Assembly (NCBI RefSeq): GCF_028737255.1
Contig: NZ_JAQZAN010000022.1
Span: 1 to 64,000 of the forward strand
From: Actinomycetospora straminea
Lineage (GTDB): Bacteria > Actinomycetota > Actinomycetes > Mycobacteriales > Pseudonocardiaceae
Direction: 5' to 3'
Length of the DNA stretch: 64,000 nucleotides
Shown: positions 1-7,503 of the stretch, one piece after another
Layout: every line of letters starts with the position of its first letter
How positions within the stretch are numbered: position 1 is the stretch's first letter
Translations under genes and position numbers: made by a program
Notes under the pieces: generated by a model
What the model was told of the DNA's origin: nothing
Database searches by the model: none
Seen by the model: only the letters and a program-made list of their open reading frames with translations

Positions 1-169
1 CTACCGCCAGCTCGAGCCGACCCCCGACAGACTTGACGAACCATAGGAGCGTCCCTCCTGGGTCCGACCCGCGTTCACCTGCCCGGGATGAGGCGGCGGG
101 ACGTCCCGCACGACGAGCATCGGGGCCGTCGGCGGCCGATCGGGCCGCCCCGGGAGCGAGGAGACGGCG

Positions 170-385
170 GTGTCGGGACGCTTCGAGATCCGGGTCAGCG
201 GGCGGCTGTCGGACCGGGCACGGGCCGCGTTCGCGGACATGGCCGTCGTCGAGGTGCCCGCGGAGACCGTCCTGTCGGGCTGGTCCGACGACGCCGACGA
301 GGTGCACGGGATCCTCGACCGGATCCAGGAGCTGGGGCTCGAGCTGGTGTCGTTGCGGCAGGTCCGGGAGCCGGGCGACGCGTGA
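170..385 (+). CDS. Small ACT-like conserved protein (71 aa)
   Basis: A short acidic protein opening MSGRFEIRVSGRL and ending in an LGLELVSLRQ segment. The alternating strand-helix-strand look (FEIRVSG, DEVHGILDRIQELG, LELVSL) suggests a single ACT-like or ferredoxin-like fold, of the kind found in short actinobacterial conserved proteins of unknown role. The GTG start at 170 is preceded by a purine-rich GAGCGAGGAG ribosome site. It points towards the DUF1269 gene on the other strand. Function is unknown; the fold is my inference from pattern only. Bases 1-169 hold no gene that I can support. Confidence 0.6.
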   Translation: MSGRFEIRVSGRLSDRARAAFADMAVVEVPAETVLSGWSDDADEVHGILDRIQELGLELVSLRQVREPGDA

Positions 386-418
386 CGCGCCGCCCGGCCC
401 CGGGGGCCACGCCGTCGT

Positions 419-931
419 TCAGGCCTTGAGCGGCTCCTGCTCGTCCACGTCGGTGAACACCTCGCGCAGCGCCGCCTCCTGGTCGCTGGAGAGGTTGGTG
501 TGCAGCAGCTCGGCGTGGCTGCCGCGGAACGCCTCGGACACCTTGTCCGTCACCGCGTTCGCGGTCAGCGCGAACAGCGCCGAGCTCCCCGGCGTCACCT
601 TCGAGCGCACCTCGTCGATGAACTCGTCGTCGATCCCGACGTCGGACATCGAGCCGGCCAGCGCACCGGTCGCCGCGCCGATCGCCATGCCGAGCAGCGG
701 GACGAAGAAGATCAACCCGAACAGCAGGCCCCAGAAGCTGCCGCCGAGGGCGCCGCCGCCCGCGAGGTTGTGCAGCTGGCGGGTCTTCGGCCGCTTGCGG
801 TCGGCGGGCCACGTGACCACGGCCGCGTCCAGGACCTGGATCAGCTCCTGCTTCTGGAGCTGCTCGAGCGTTGCGAGGGCCTGGTCCGCGCCCTCGGGGG
901 TCGGGAACTTCCATGCCGTCAGGGTCGCCAT
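419..931 (-). CDS. DUF1269 domain membrane-associated protein
   Basis: 170 residues. The N-terminus (MATLTAWKFPTPEGADQAL) is a soluble ferredoxin-like segment. It is followed at about 75-110 by a Gly/Ala-rich hydrophobic stretch (GGGALGGSFWGLLFGLIFF) and a Gly-rich helix, then a C-terminal soluble part. This matches the DUF1269 family, small proteins with one or two glycine-zipper-like membrane segments and no settled function. It starts 3 nt after the stop of the YihY-type gene upstream on the same strand, so the two are probably one transcript of envelope proteins. Confidence 0.85.
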   Translation of the reverse strand: MATLTAWKFPTPEGADQALATLEQLQKQELIQVLDAAVVTWPADRKRPKTRQLHNLAGGGALGGSFWGLLFGLIFFVPLLGMAIGAATGALAGSMSDVGIDDEFIDEVRSKVTPGSSALFALTANAVTDKVSEAFRGSHAELLHTNLSSDQEAALREVFTDVDEQEPLKA

Positions 932-934
932 CGG

Positions 935-1918
935 TCATCCTCCTCGGTGCCACGGACCGCCCTCCGGCACCGGGGCGATCGGCGCACCCGGCGCGGAGGG
1001 CTCGTCCCGACACTCGCCGAGGCCCTCGTCGGCGACCTCATCCGCGCGGGGTGACGCGGCCGGCGGAGGGGCCGGGCGGGCGGGTGGGCGGCTCATGGCG
1101 ACGAAGTGGCCCACGAGCGCGCCGCCCAGCATCACGACGCCGAAGGCCACGAACCACGACAGGAGCACGAAGACGATCCCCAGCGGCCCGTACTGCCGGT
1201 AGTGCGACGTGATCGCCGGCGACAGCACGACGGTCGCGGCGAGCCGGAGCCCCACGAGCCCGAGGCCGATGAACACCGCCCCCGGCAGCAGGCGCACCCA
1301 CGGCACACGTCCGGCCAGCAGGAGGTACTGCGTCCACCACGCCCACGCCACGGTGAGCGGCGTGCCCACGACGAGGAGCGTGACGAGCCACGCGCCTCCG
1401 TACAGGACGGGGTCCACGAGGGCGGCGGTGGCGATGATCGCCAGGAAGCCCAGCAGCCAGACCAGGGGGCGCCACAGCGCGCGGACACTCCCGCGGGGCA
1501 GGTCCCACACGAGCTCGTACCCCCGCTGGAGCGCCAACGGCCAGCGCACGGTGAGCACCACCGTCAGGACCAGCCCGATGCCGGTCGTGGCCCCGGAGAC
1601 GGTCGTCGTGGTGGGGAAGAGCTGCTGCAGGTCGTGGGCGGCCTGCGGGGTCAGCCCGAGCCGGCGGACGAACCCGGACACCGGGGAGTCCGGCCCACCG
1701 AGCGGCATCACCGCGGCGAGCGTGACCAGCGCCGGGACCACGAGCATGAGCGCGAGGGCGGCCAGGAGCAGCGCCTGCTTGGTGAGCTGCACGTCCACGA
1801 TCCGCCGCGTCAGCCGCCCGGCCGACGACGCCTCGTAGCGCGTGCGCGTGTCCCGCAGCCGGTCGCGCCACGGCGGCGGTACCCCGGACGCGGGGCCCGG
1901 CCCCGTCGGCGTGGTCAT
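935..1918 (-). CDS. YihY/virulence factor BrkB family membrane protein
   Basis: 327 residues with about six membrane segments (for example around 50-72, 115-130, 150-170 and 245-275) and the family's typical C-terminal hydrophobic run QYGPLGIVFVLLSWF. The N-terminus and the last 50 residues are hydrophilic and rich in Pro and Ala, so they are probably cytoplasmic and disordered. YihY/BrkB proteins are inner-membrane proteins; the old RNase BN label is wrong, and transport is only suspected. It is the first gene of a pair with the DUF1269 gene and diverges from the AI-2E-type gene at 2009. Confidence 0.85.
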   Translation of the reverse strand: MTTPTGPGPASGVPPPWRDRLRDTRTRYEASSAGRLTRRIVDVQLTKQALLLAALALMLVVPALVTLAAVMPLGGPDSPVSGFVRRLGLTPQAAHDLQQLFPTTTTVSGATTGIGLVLTVVLTVRWPLALQRGYELVWDLPRGSVRALWRPLVWLLGFLAIIATAALVDPVLYGGAWLVTLLVVGTPLTVAWAWWTQYLLLAGRVPWVRLLPGAVFIGLGLVGLRLAATVVLSPAITSHYRQYGPLGIVFVLLSWFVAFGVVMLGGALVGHFVAMSRPPARPAPPPAASPRADEVADEGLGECRDEPSAPGAPIAPVPEGGPWHRGG

Positions 1919-1953
1919 CGCCGTCCGACGCTAGGGAGCGGACGGTGGCCGGT

Positions 1954-1974
1954 GCTCACCCCGCGCGGGTGAGC
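1954..1974. repeat. Inverted repeat between divergent genes
   Basis: GCTCACCC and GGGTGAGC form a perfect 8-bp inverted repeat around a 5-nt centre (CGCGC). It lies between the divergent starts at 1918 and 2009. The core CTCACCC/GGGTGAG recurs in the 13-bp repeat at 9723-9757, so it may be a regulator site rather than a terminator, because both neighbouring genes point away from it. No T-run is present. Confidence 0.45.
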
Positions 1975-2008
1975 CACGGCGCCGCGCGGGTTCCTACCGT
2001 CCTCGGCC

Positions 2009-3229
2009 ATGTCGACCTCCATCGAGGCGCCCGACGCCGCGGCCCGCGCCGGGATGCCCCGCGCGCTGATGCTGCTGGTCGGGGCGGCCGCCATCGTGAT
2101 CGTCGTCGCCGGCCTGCAGGTCGGCGCCTGGTTGATCGCCCCGATCCTGCTGGCGCTGGTGGTGGTGATCGCGGTCAGCCCGATCCAGGGGTGGATGCGC
2201 CGGCGCGGGCTGCCCGGGTGGTCGACGGTGCTCGCCCTGTTCCTGGTGATCTTCGGGGTCATCCTCGGGCTGGTGTGGGTGCTGCTGGCCTCGGTCGGGC
2301 AGCTCATCGCCCTGGTGCCGCAGTACTCCGGCCGCATCAGCCAGATCACGTCCTCGCTGTCGGCGACGCTGACCCGGCTCGGCTTCGACCCGGCCCAGGC
2401 CCGGGCGACCGCGTCGTCGGCCGACACGAGCCAGATCCTGGGCGCCATCGGGGGCGTGCTCTCCGGGCTGAGCGGCGCCGTCACCAGCGTGGTGTTCATC
2501 CTGGCCCTGCTGCTGTTCCTCATCGCGGAGGCGAGCGGGGCCTCGCGTCGCCTGGACGCCATCGGCGCCGATCGTCCGCACATGGTCTCCGCGCTCCAGG
2601 GCTTCGCGGGGGGCACGCGCCGCTACCTCGTCGTCACCGCGATCTTCGGGCTGATCGTCGCGGTCCTCGACACGGTGGCGCTCGCGATCATGGGCATCCC
2701 GCTGGTGGTGCTCTGGGGGCTGCTGTCGTTCATCACGAACTTCATCCCCAACATCGGCTTCATCATCGGCGTCATCCCCCCGGCGTTCGTCGCGCTGCTC
2801 GTGGGCGGCTGGCAGCTCGCGCTCGCGGTGGTGGTCGTCTACATCATTCTCAACGCGGTCGTGCAGTCGCTGATCCAACCGCACTTCACCGGCGACGCCG
2901 TCGGGCTCTCCACGACCATCACGTTCGTGGCGCTGCTGTTCTGGGCCTGGATCCTCGGCCCGCTCGGGGCCCTGCTGGCCATCCCGGCCACGCTGCTGAT
3001 CAAGGCGATCCTCGTCGACTGCGACCCGAGCGCGCGCTGGGTCGAAGCGCTGATCGGCGCGAACAGCCCGCCCGGCAAGGAGGCCAAGGACAGCAAGCGG
3101 GGCAGGCACGCGGAGGATGCGGACGCCGACCGTGCCTCCACCGACGGCCCCGACACCCCCGATGCCCCCGACACGCCGGGCGACGTGCCGGCGGCCCCGA
3201 CGCCGCCCCGGGCCACGCCGGTGACCTGA
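2009..3229 (+). CDS. AI-2E transporter family (PerM-like) protein
   Basis: 406 residues. Paired N-terminal membrane helices (about 22-60) and a third at about 75-100 precede a soluble helical middle (residues 105-165). The conserved C-terminal membrane part includes FIPNIGFIIGVIPPAF and FWAWILGPLGALLAIPATLL. This is the layout of the PF01594 family, which includes TqsA and PerM; members export small molecules or ions, and AI-2 itself is rarely the substrate. The last 60 residues are acidic and Pro/Asp-rich (repeated D-x-P-D), probably a disordered cytoplasmic tail. Transcribed with the DUF5709 gene 28 nt downstream. Confidence 0.88.
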   Translation: MSTSIEAPDAAARAGMPRALMLLVGAAAIVIVVAGLQVGAWLIAPILLALVVVIAVSPIQGWMRRRGLPGWSTVLALFLVIFGVILGLVWVLLASVGQLIALVPQYSGRISQITSSLSATLTRLGFDPAQARATASSADTSQILGAIGGVLSGLSGAVTSVVFILALLLFLIAEASGASRRLDAIGADRPHMVSALQGFAGGTRRYLVVTAIFGLIVAVLDTVALAIMGIPLVVLWGLLSFITNFIPNIGFIIGVIPPAFVALLVGGWQLALAVVVVYIILNAVVQSLIQPHFTGDAVGLSTTITFVALLFWAWILGPLGALLAIPATLLIKAILVDCDPSARWVEALIGANSPPGKEAKDSKRGRHAEDADADRASTDGPDTPDAPDTPGDVPAAPTPPRATPVT

Positions 3230-3257
3230 GCCGGGTCCGGGAGGGCACACTGCTCTC

Positions 3258-3695
3258 GTGACCGATCCCGACCGGACCACCGGCGACGACCGCGACGCCG
3301 GCGACGACCTCGCGTTCGAGCAGCTCGACGAGGCCGAGTCCCTCGACGACCCCGACCTCGCCGACCCCCTCGACGAGGGCGTCTCCCCCAACGAGCAGCC
3401 GTGGGGCACCGACGCCTGGGGCACCACGCCCGAGGAGGAGCGCGACGGCGAGCCGCTGGCGGGGCGCCTGCGCCGCGAGGACCCCGAGCGCACCGACCGC
3501 GACCGGGGCGACGACATCGGCGACGCGAGCGACACCGACGGCGAGCCGTGGGACGACGAGGTCGGCGAGGACCGCTCCGGGCGGCTGCTCCTGCGCGAGG
3601 ACGGCGAGGACTTCTTCGCCGACGACGTCGGCGTCGACGGCGCCGGGGCGAGCGCCGAGGAGGCAGCCATCCACCTGGTCGACGACGACCGCTGA
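3258..3695 (+). CDS. DUF5709 domain protein
   Basis: 145 residues, extremely acidic (Asp and Glu dominate) and lacking hydrophobic segments, so soluble and probably largely disordered. The ending ASAEEAAIHLVDDD is the recognisable signature of DUF5709 proteins, which are confined to Actinobacteria and have no known function. The GTG start sits close behind GGCACACT, which resembles the -10 element of a short-leader or leaderless transcript. It lies between two membrane-protein genes on the same strand. Confidence 0.85.
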   Translation: MTDPDRTTGDDRDAGDDLAFEQLDEAESLDDPDLADPLDEGVSPNEQPWGTDAWGTTPEEERDGEPLAGRLRREDPERTDRDRGDDIGDASDTDGEPWDDEVGEDRSGRLLLREDGEDFFADDVGVDGAGASAEEAAIHLVDDDR

Positions 3696-3708
3696 CGCCG
3701 CGGCTCCG

Positions 3709-4257
3709 GTGACAGGTCCGGTGACAGGTCCGGCGACCGCCCCCGCGGCGTCCCCGTCCGCGCGCGAGGTCGCGCTCTCCGTCGCCCGGTCGGTGCTGGC
3801 CGTGGTGCTGCTGGTGCTCGTCTACCTCGCGCTGCCGCTGCAGACCGCCGACGGCGACGGCGCGTGGCTGCTGTTCGTCGTGGGGCTCCCGGCACTCGTC
3901 GCCGTGGTCGTCTGGCAGCTGCGCGCGATCGTCGAGGCGCGCCACCCCGCGCTGCGCGCCCTCGAGGCGTTCGCCGTGGCGATCCCCCTGTACCTCCTGC
4001 TGTTCGCCGCGGTCTACGTGCTGCTCTCGGCGGCGTCCCCCGCCACGTTCACCACACCCCTCACCCGCGTCGACGCGCTGTACTTCACGATGACGGTGTT
4101 CGCGACCGTCGGCTTCGGCGACATCACCCCGCTCAGCCAGACCGGCCGGGTGCTGGTGACGCTGCAGATGGTGGGCAACCTGCTCGTCCTGGGCCTGCTC
4201 GTGCGCTCGTTCCTCGAGGCGGTGCGGCGCGGGCAGCGCCGGCGTCAGGAGCCCTGA
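3709..4257 (+). CDS. Two-pore-type potassium channel (Ion_trans_2)
   Basis: 182 residues with four hydrophobic segments (about 18-40, 50-68, 88-110 and 148-170). A pore loop carries the K+ selectivity filter T133-V-G-F-G-D138 followed by ITP. The last two helices around the filter form the pore (Ion_trans_2); the first two are an extra pair seen in many actinobacterial members. The GTG start at 3709 lies 13 nt after the DUF5709 stop. There is no C-terminal RCK/TrkA-N domain, so nucleotide gating is not expected from this chain alone. Its 3' end overlaps the convergent deacetylase gene by 13 nt. Confidence 0.88.
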   Translation: MTGPVTGPATAPAASPSAREVALSVARSVLAVVLLVLVYLALPLQTADGDGAWLLFVVGLPALVAVVVWQLRAIVEARHPALRALEAFAVAIPLYLLLFAAVYVLLSAASPATFTTPLTRVDALYFTMTVFATVGFGDITPLSQTGRVLVTLQMVGNLLVLGLLVRSFLEAVRRGQRRRQEP

Positions 4258-4889
4258 GCCCCGGCGAGCTCGGAGAGCGCCACGGCGGCGAGCCCGCGGC
4301 GCGCGGTGCGCGCGAGCAGCCCGTCGACGGTGCCGGCGACGCCAGTGCGCTGCGGGCCCTCGTGCAGGACGACGACGACGCCGCGGCGCACGACCGGGTC
4401 GAGCCACCGCGCCGTGGTGGCCGTCCCGGCCCCGGCGCCGCTGACGGCCACCGCGGTGCCCAGGACGCAGCGCAGGCCCTCCTCCTCGGCGATCGCGAGG
4501 TGGCGGTGCGTCGGCCACCCGGAGCCGGGCCGGAACCACCGCACCGGGCCGTGGGCGGTGAGCACCCGCTGGGTGGCGCGCAGGTTCTCCCGGAACGACG
4601 CGGGCGCCAGCCGCCACGTCGGCTCGTCGCGCCAGGTGTGGTTGCCGATCTCGTGACCCTCGGCGGCGATGCGCGCCACGAGGTCGGGGTACGTCGTGGC
4701 GCGCTCGCCGAGCAGGAAGAACGTCGCGTGCGCCCCGTGCCGGGCCAGGACGTCGAGCAGTGCGGGCGTCGTCGCCGGGTGGGGGCCGTCGTCGAGGCTC
4801 AGCACGAACCGCGGCTCCCGGGTCGGGACGGTGAAGACCACCCGGCCCCGCAGGACGGGGGCGATCGCCGCGAGGAGGGGGGTCAGCAC
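4245..4889 (-). CDS. Polysaccharide deacetylase (NodB homology) family
   Basis: 214 residues from the GTG at 4889; the open frame runs further upstream but that part has no family similarity. NodB motif 1 is S-L-D33-D34-G-P-H-P. Motif 2 reads G-N-H84-T-W-R-D88, where family members usually have H-T-x-x-H. The later motif RWFRPGSGWPT and the C-terminal VVVLHEG are also present. The family removes N-acetyl groups from cell-wall or exopolysaccharide GlcNAc using a metal held by Asp and two His. Here the second His is replaced by Asp88, so metal affinity may differ. No signal peptide is obvious. Confidence 0.85.
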   Translation of the reverse strand: MLTPLLAAIAPVLRGRVVFTVPTREPRFVLSLDDGPHPATTPALLDVLARHGAHATFFLLGERATTYPDLVARIAAEGHEIGNHTWRDEPTWRLAPASFRENLRATQRVLTAHGPVRWFRPGSGWPTHRHLAIAEEEGLRCVLGTAVAVSGAGAGTATTARWLDPVVRRGVVVVLHEGPQRTGVAGTVDGLLARTARRGLAAVALSELAGAQGS

Positions 4890-4924
4890 CGACCTGAGTC
4901 TGCCCCGTCTGGCCCGTCTGCCGG

Positions 4925-5167
4925 TCAGGTGTCGTGACGCGCGCCGGCCCGCGTGCGTGCGGGGTCGACCTCGCGCTGCGGGTAGCGCCGCAGGTACTCC
5001 CCCTCGAGCTCGCGGGTGCGGCGGTCGTGGGCCGCGAGGGCGTCGTCGCTGCCGTGGCGGAAGGTGACGTGGCGGGTCTCGTGGAGGTGCTCCAGCTCGG
5101 TGAGCAGGGACTCCTCGTCGAGCTCCCGGGGGTCCCGCCCCGGCGCGCTGCCGTTGTCTGCGGTCAT
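4925..5167 (-). CDS. DUF6158 family small protein
   Basis: 80 residues, highly charged. The core ELDEESLLTELEHLHETRH, with a later run of EGEYLRRYP, matches DUF6158, a small helical family of actinomycetes with unknown function. The ATG at 5167 is the first start consistent with that conserved core; the frame remains open upstream but loses similarity. It is followed 35 nt later by the deacetylase gene on the same strand. Confidence 0.75.
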   Translation of the reverse strand: MTADNGSAPGRDPRELDEESLLTELEHLHETRHVTFRHGSDDALAAHDRRTRELEGEYLRRYPQREVDPARTRAGARHDT

Positions 5168-5239
5168 GGGCCCGGGCGTACCCGGCGGCACCGCCCCGCA
5201 CCCGTGCGAGCCCGCCCCTGAACGGGCACCCCGCCCGTC

Positions 5240-5680
5240 ATGGGTCACCCCGAGGCCGCCATCGACGTCCCCGTCGCCCCCGACTCCGTGTGGGCTGTCC
5301 TGGAGGACGGCTGGCTCTACCCGCTGTGGGTCGTCGGCGCCAGCCACATGCGCGACGTGGACGACGCGTGGCCCGCGGTCGGGTCGCGCCTGCACCACAG
5401 TGTGGGGCCGTGGCCGCTGCAGGTCAGCGACTCCACGGAGGTGCTCGACGTCGAGCCCGGCCGGATGCTGACGCTGCGGGCGCGGGCGTGGCCGTTCGGC
5501 ACGGCCAAGGTGGTCATCACGCTCGAGACGACACCGTCGGGATGTCGCGTCCGGCTGGCGGAGGAGGTCGAGCACGGCCTCGGCTGGTTCGTGCCGGAGC
5601 TGGTCCAGGCGCCGTTCGTCGAGGCCCGGAACTCCGAGGCCCTGAGCCGGCTGGCCGACATCGCGACCGAGCGGGGCTGA
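5240..5680 (+). CDS. SRPBCC (START/polyketide cyclase-like) family protein
   Basis: 146 residues starting MGHPEAAIDVPVAPDSVWAV, the first strand and helix of an SRPBCC helix-grip fold. The later strands LTLRARAWPFGTAKVVITLE and the closing long helix (VEARNSEALSRLADIA) complete the fold. The family binds hydrophobic ligands in a central cavity; the ligand cannot be read from the sequence. The MmcQ-like gene follows 26 nt later on the same strand. Confidence 0.85.
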   Translation: MGHPEAAIDVPVAPDSVWAVLEDGWLYPLWVVGASHMRDVDDAWPAVGSRLHHSVGPWPLQVSDSTEVLDVEPGRMLTLRARAWPFGTAKVVITLETTPSGCRVRLAEEVEHGLGWFVPELVQAPFVEARNSEALSRLADIATERG

Positions 5681-5706
5681 CGGGGGCGGCTGCTAGCTTC
5701 GCGGCC

Positions 5707-6051
5707 ATGGCCGACGTGCACGACGTCCGCCGGCTCGCGCTCGGTCTGGACGGCGTCGAGGAGCGCGACTGCGACGGCTTCGACTTCCGCGTGGGCGGCC
5801 GGGGCTTCGTCTGGTCCTACCCCGACCGCAGCGGCGGCCGCCGGGTCCTGCGCACCGACGTCGCCGTGCTCTTCGTCGGCGACGAGGCCGAGCGCCAGGC
5901 CCTGCTGCGCGGCGAGCCCGACCTGTTCTTCTCGACGCCGTCCTACGAGGGCCTCCCCCTCGTGCTGCTGCGCCTGGAGGCCGTCGACGTCGCGCGCCTG
6001 GACGAGCTGATCACCGACGCCTGGCGGATGCGCACGGAGCAGGACGCCTGA
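5707..6051 (+). CDS. MmcQ/YjbR family protein
   Basis: 114 residues, starting MADVHDVRRLALGLDGVEE, with the family's WSYPDR and DLFFSTPSYEG segments and a C-terminal helix LDELITDAWRMR. MmcQ/YjbR proteins have a double-wing or CyaY-like fold and are suspected DNA-binding or ligand-binding proteins without proven activity. TAGCTT lies seven bases before the ATG, a possible -10 for a leaderless message, but I see no good -35. It converges with the enoyl-CoA hydratase gene, whose stop is 4 nt away. Confidence 0.85.
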   Translation: MADVHDVRRLALGLDGVEERDCDGFDFRVGGRGFVWSYPDRSGGRRVLRTDVAVLFVGDEAERQALLRGEPDLFFSTPSYEGLPLVLLRLEAVDVARLDELITDAWRMRTEQDA

Positions 6052-6055
6052 GGCC

Positions 6056-6868
6056 TCATTCGCCGGTGAACGTGGCCTTCCCGTGGCCCTGCTCGACGAA
6101 CGACGCCATCGCTCCCTGGAGGTCGGCGGTGGCGAACAGGGCGCCCGCGGCCTGCGGCGTCACCTCGTGCGCGGCCTCGAGCCCGCCCTCGGCGAGGTGG
6201 CGCAGGATCTCCTTGGTGGCCGCGTGCGCCCGGGTCGGGCCGGCGGCGAGCTGCGCCGCGAGCTCGCGGGCCGCGGCGTCGAACCCGTCCTCGGGGATCA
6301 GCCGGTCGACGACGCCCCAGCGCTCGAGCTCGTCGGCGCCGAAGCGGCCCGCGGTCATGACGAGCAGCCGCGCCCGCCCCGCCCCGGCGCGCTCGGCGAG
6401 GCGCTGGGTGCCACCCATCGCCGGGGTCAGGCCGACCGTGGCCTCGATCAGCCCGAACGAGGCCCGCGGCGTGGCGACGATGAGGTCGCACGCGAGCGCC
6501 ACCTCGAACGCCCAGGTCAGCGTCAGCCCGTGCGCGGCGAAGACCGTCGGGAACGGCAGGTGGTGGATCCGCCGGCCGAGGTCGACGAGCTCGGCGAAGT
6601 ACGCGGTGCCGGCCGCGGCGTCGCCGGCCTGCGCCATGGGGTGGAAGACCTGCTTGACGTCGACGCCGCCGCTGACGACCTTGCCCTCCGCGCGCACCAG
6701 CGCCCCACGGGGCCGGGCGCCCTCCAGCTCGGCGACGGCCGCGCGCAGCGCCTCGTGCAGCGCCTCGTCGTAGAGGTTGAGCGGCGGGTGGTCGATGGTC
6801 ACCACGGCCAGGCCGGCGTCGTCCACGTCGACGGTCACGGGGGACGGTGTCACGGGAGTCGCGGTCAT
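6056..6868 (-). CDS. Enoyl-CoA hydratase/isomerase family (crotonase fold)
   Basis: 270 residues. The crotonase signature is visible: the oxyanion-hole segment RGALVRAEGKVVSGGVDV and the active-site loop FGLIEATVGLTPAMGGTQRL, which includes one acidic residue of the usual pair. The C-terminal helices EILRHLAEGG and MASFVEQGHGKATF also fit. The chain is full length for a monofunctional enzyme. It probably hydrates or isomerises an acyl-CoA thioester; the exact substrate is not predictable. It lies in a run of minus-strand genes and is followed by no fatty-acid partner, so it may act with enzymes elsewhere. Confidence 0.88.
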   Translation of the reverse strand: MTATPVTPSPVTVDVDDAGLAVVTIDHPPLNLYDEALHEALRAAVAELEGARPRGALVRAEGKVVSGGVDVKQVFHPMAQAGDAAAGTAYFAELVDLGRRIHHLPFPTVFAAHGLTLTWAFEVALACDLIVATPRASFGLIEATVGLTPAMGGTQRLAERAGAGRARLLVMTAGRFGADELERWGVVDRLIPEDGFDAAARELAAQLAAGPTRAHAATKEILRHLAEGGLEAAHEVTPQAAGALFATADLQGAMASFVEQGHGKATFTGE

Positions 6869-6883
6869 GACCGAGAACCTGCC

Positions 6884-7456
6884 CTACACCGGGCGCCCGA
6901 GCAGCGCGAGGAGCACGTCGCGGGGCTCCGCGCTGCGCGGCGTCACCGGCGGGGACCACAGCCCGGCCCCGGTGAGCATGATCGGGTCGCTCTGGACGTA
7001 GGCGAGCGCGCGGTCGACACCGACCGGGTCGAGCTCCTCGTCCTGCCCGGCGCCGCGCGCGAGGTCCCACTCGTGGACGGTGAGGTCGAGCAGCATCTGC
7101 TCGGCGTACTCCTCGACCGGGATCCACCCGAACGACGTGTGCACCAGGGCGGCGTGCGTGTCGGTCGCCGGCCACGCCGGCCGGGAGCGGGCGAGGGCGC
7201 GCTCCCAGGCGCCGCGCGGGTCGCCCTGGAGCAGGTCGCCCTCGTAGCGGTCGCCGACCACGTCCATCGTGGTGCCCACCAGGACGTGCGGCGCCCAGAG
7301 GTGCTCGAGGCAGAGGTGCGCGACGAGGTCGCCGACGCTCCACTCGGTGCACGGGGTCGGGGCGGCCCAGGTGGCGGCGTCCACGGCGCGGACCCGGGCG
7401 GTGACGCGGTCCACGGCGCCGGGGACCAGTGCGCGGGCGTCGGCGGTGTCGGTCAC
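6884..7456 (-). CDS. TIGR03086-type maleylpyruvate isomerase-like/DinB-fold protein
   Basis: 190 residues from the GTG at 7456. It has the actinobacterial DinB-like four-helix pattern: WAAPTPCTEWSVGDLVAHL near residues 29-47, then a His-containing helix and VHEWDLARG near 125. The C-P/T-EW-V-dL-hL motif and the later H-E/x-W-D motif normally hold a divalent metal, and the family includes mycothiol-dependent maleylpyruvate isomerase. The real substrate is unknown. It lies between the crotonase gene and the O-methyltransferase gene on the same strand. Confidence 0.8.
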   Translation of the reverse strand: MTDTADARALVPGAVDRVTARVRAVDAATWAAPTPCTEWSVGDLVAHLCLEHLWAPHVLVGTTMDVVGDRYEGDLLQGDPRGAWERALARSRPAWPATDTHAALVHTSFGWIPVEEYAEQMLLDLTVHEWDLARGAGQDEELDPVGVDRALAYVQSDPIMLTGAGLWSPPVTPRSAEPRDVLLALLGRPV

Positions 7457-7503
7457 GGACGCCGACCCTGCTCCACGCCGACGGCCACGTCGAGCCCGCG
7501 GCG

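Noticed and set aside
1-169. 79-residue minus-strand frame at the window edge and AGGAG/CTCCT repeat near 46-58
   Set aside because: No ribosome site or conserved pattern; the repeat is too short to be assigned a role.
4890-5201. N-terminal extension of the polysaccharide deacetylase
   Set aside because: Arg/Pro-rich, overlaps the DUF6158 gene in another frame and has no family similarity.
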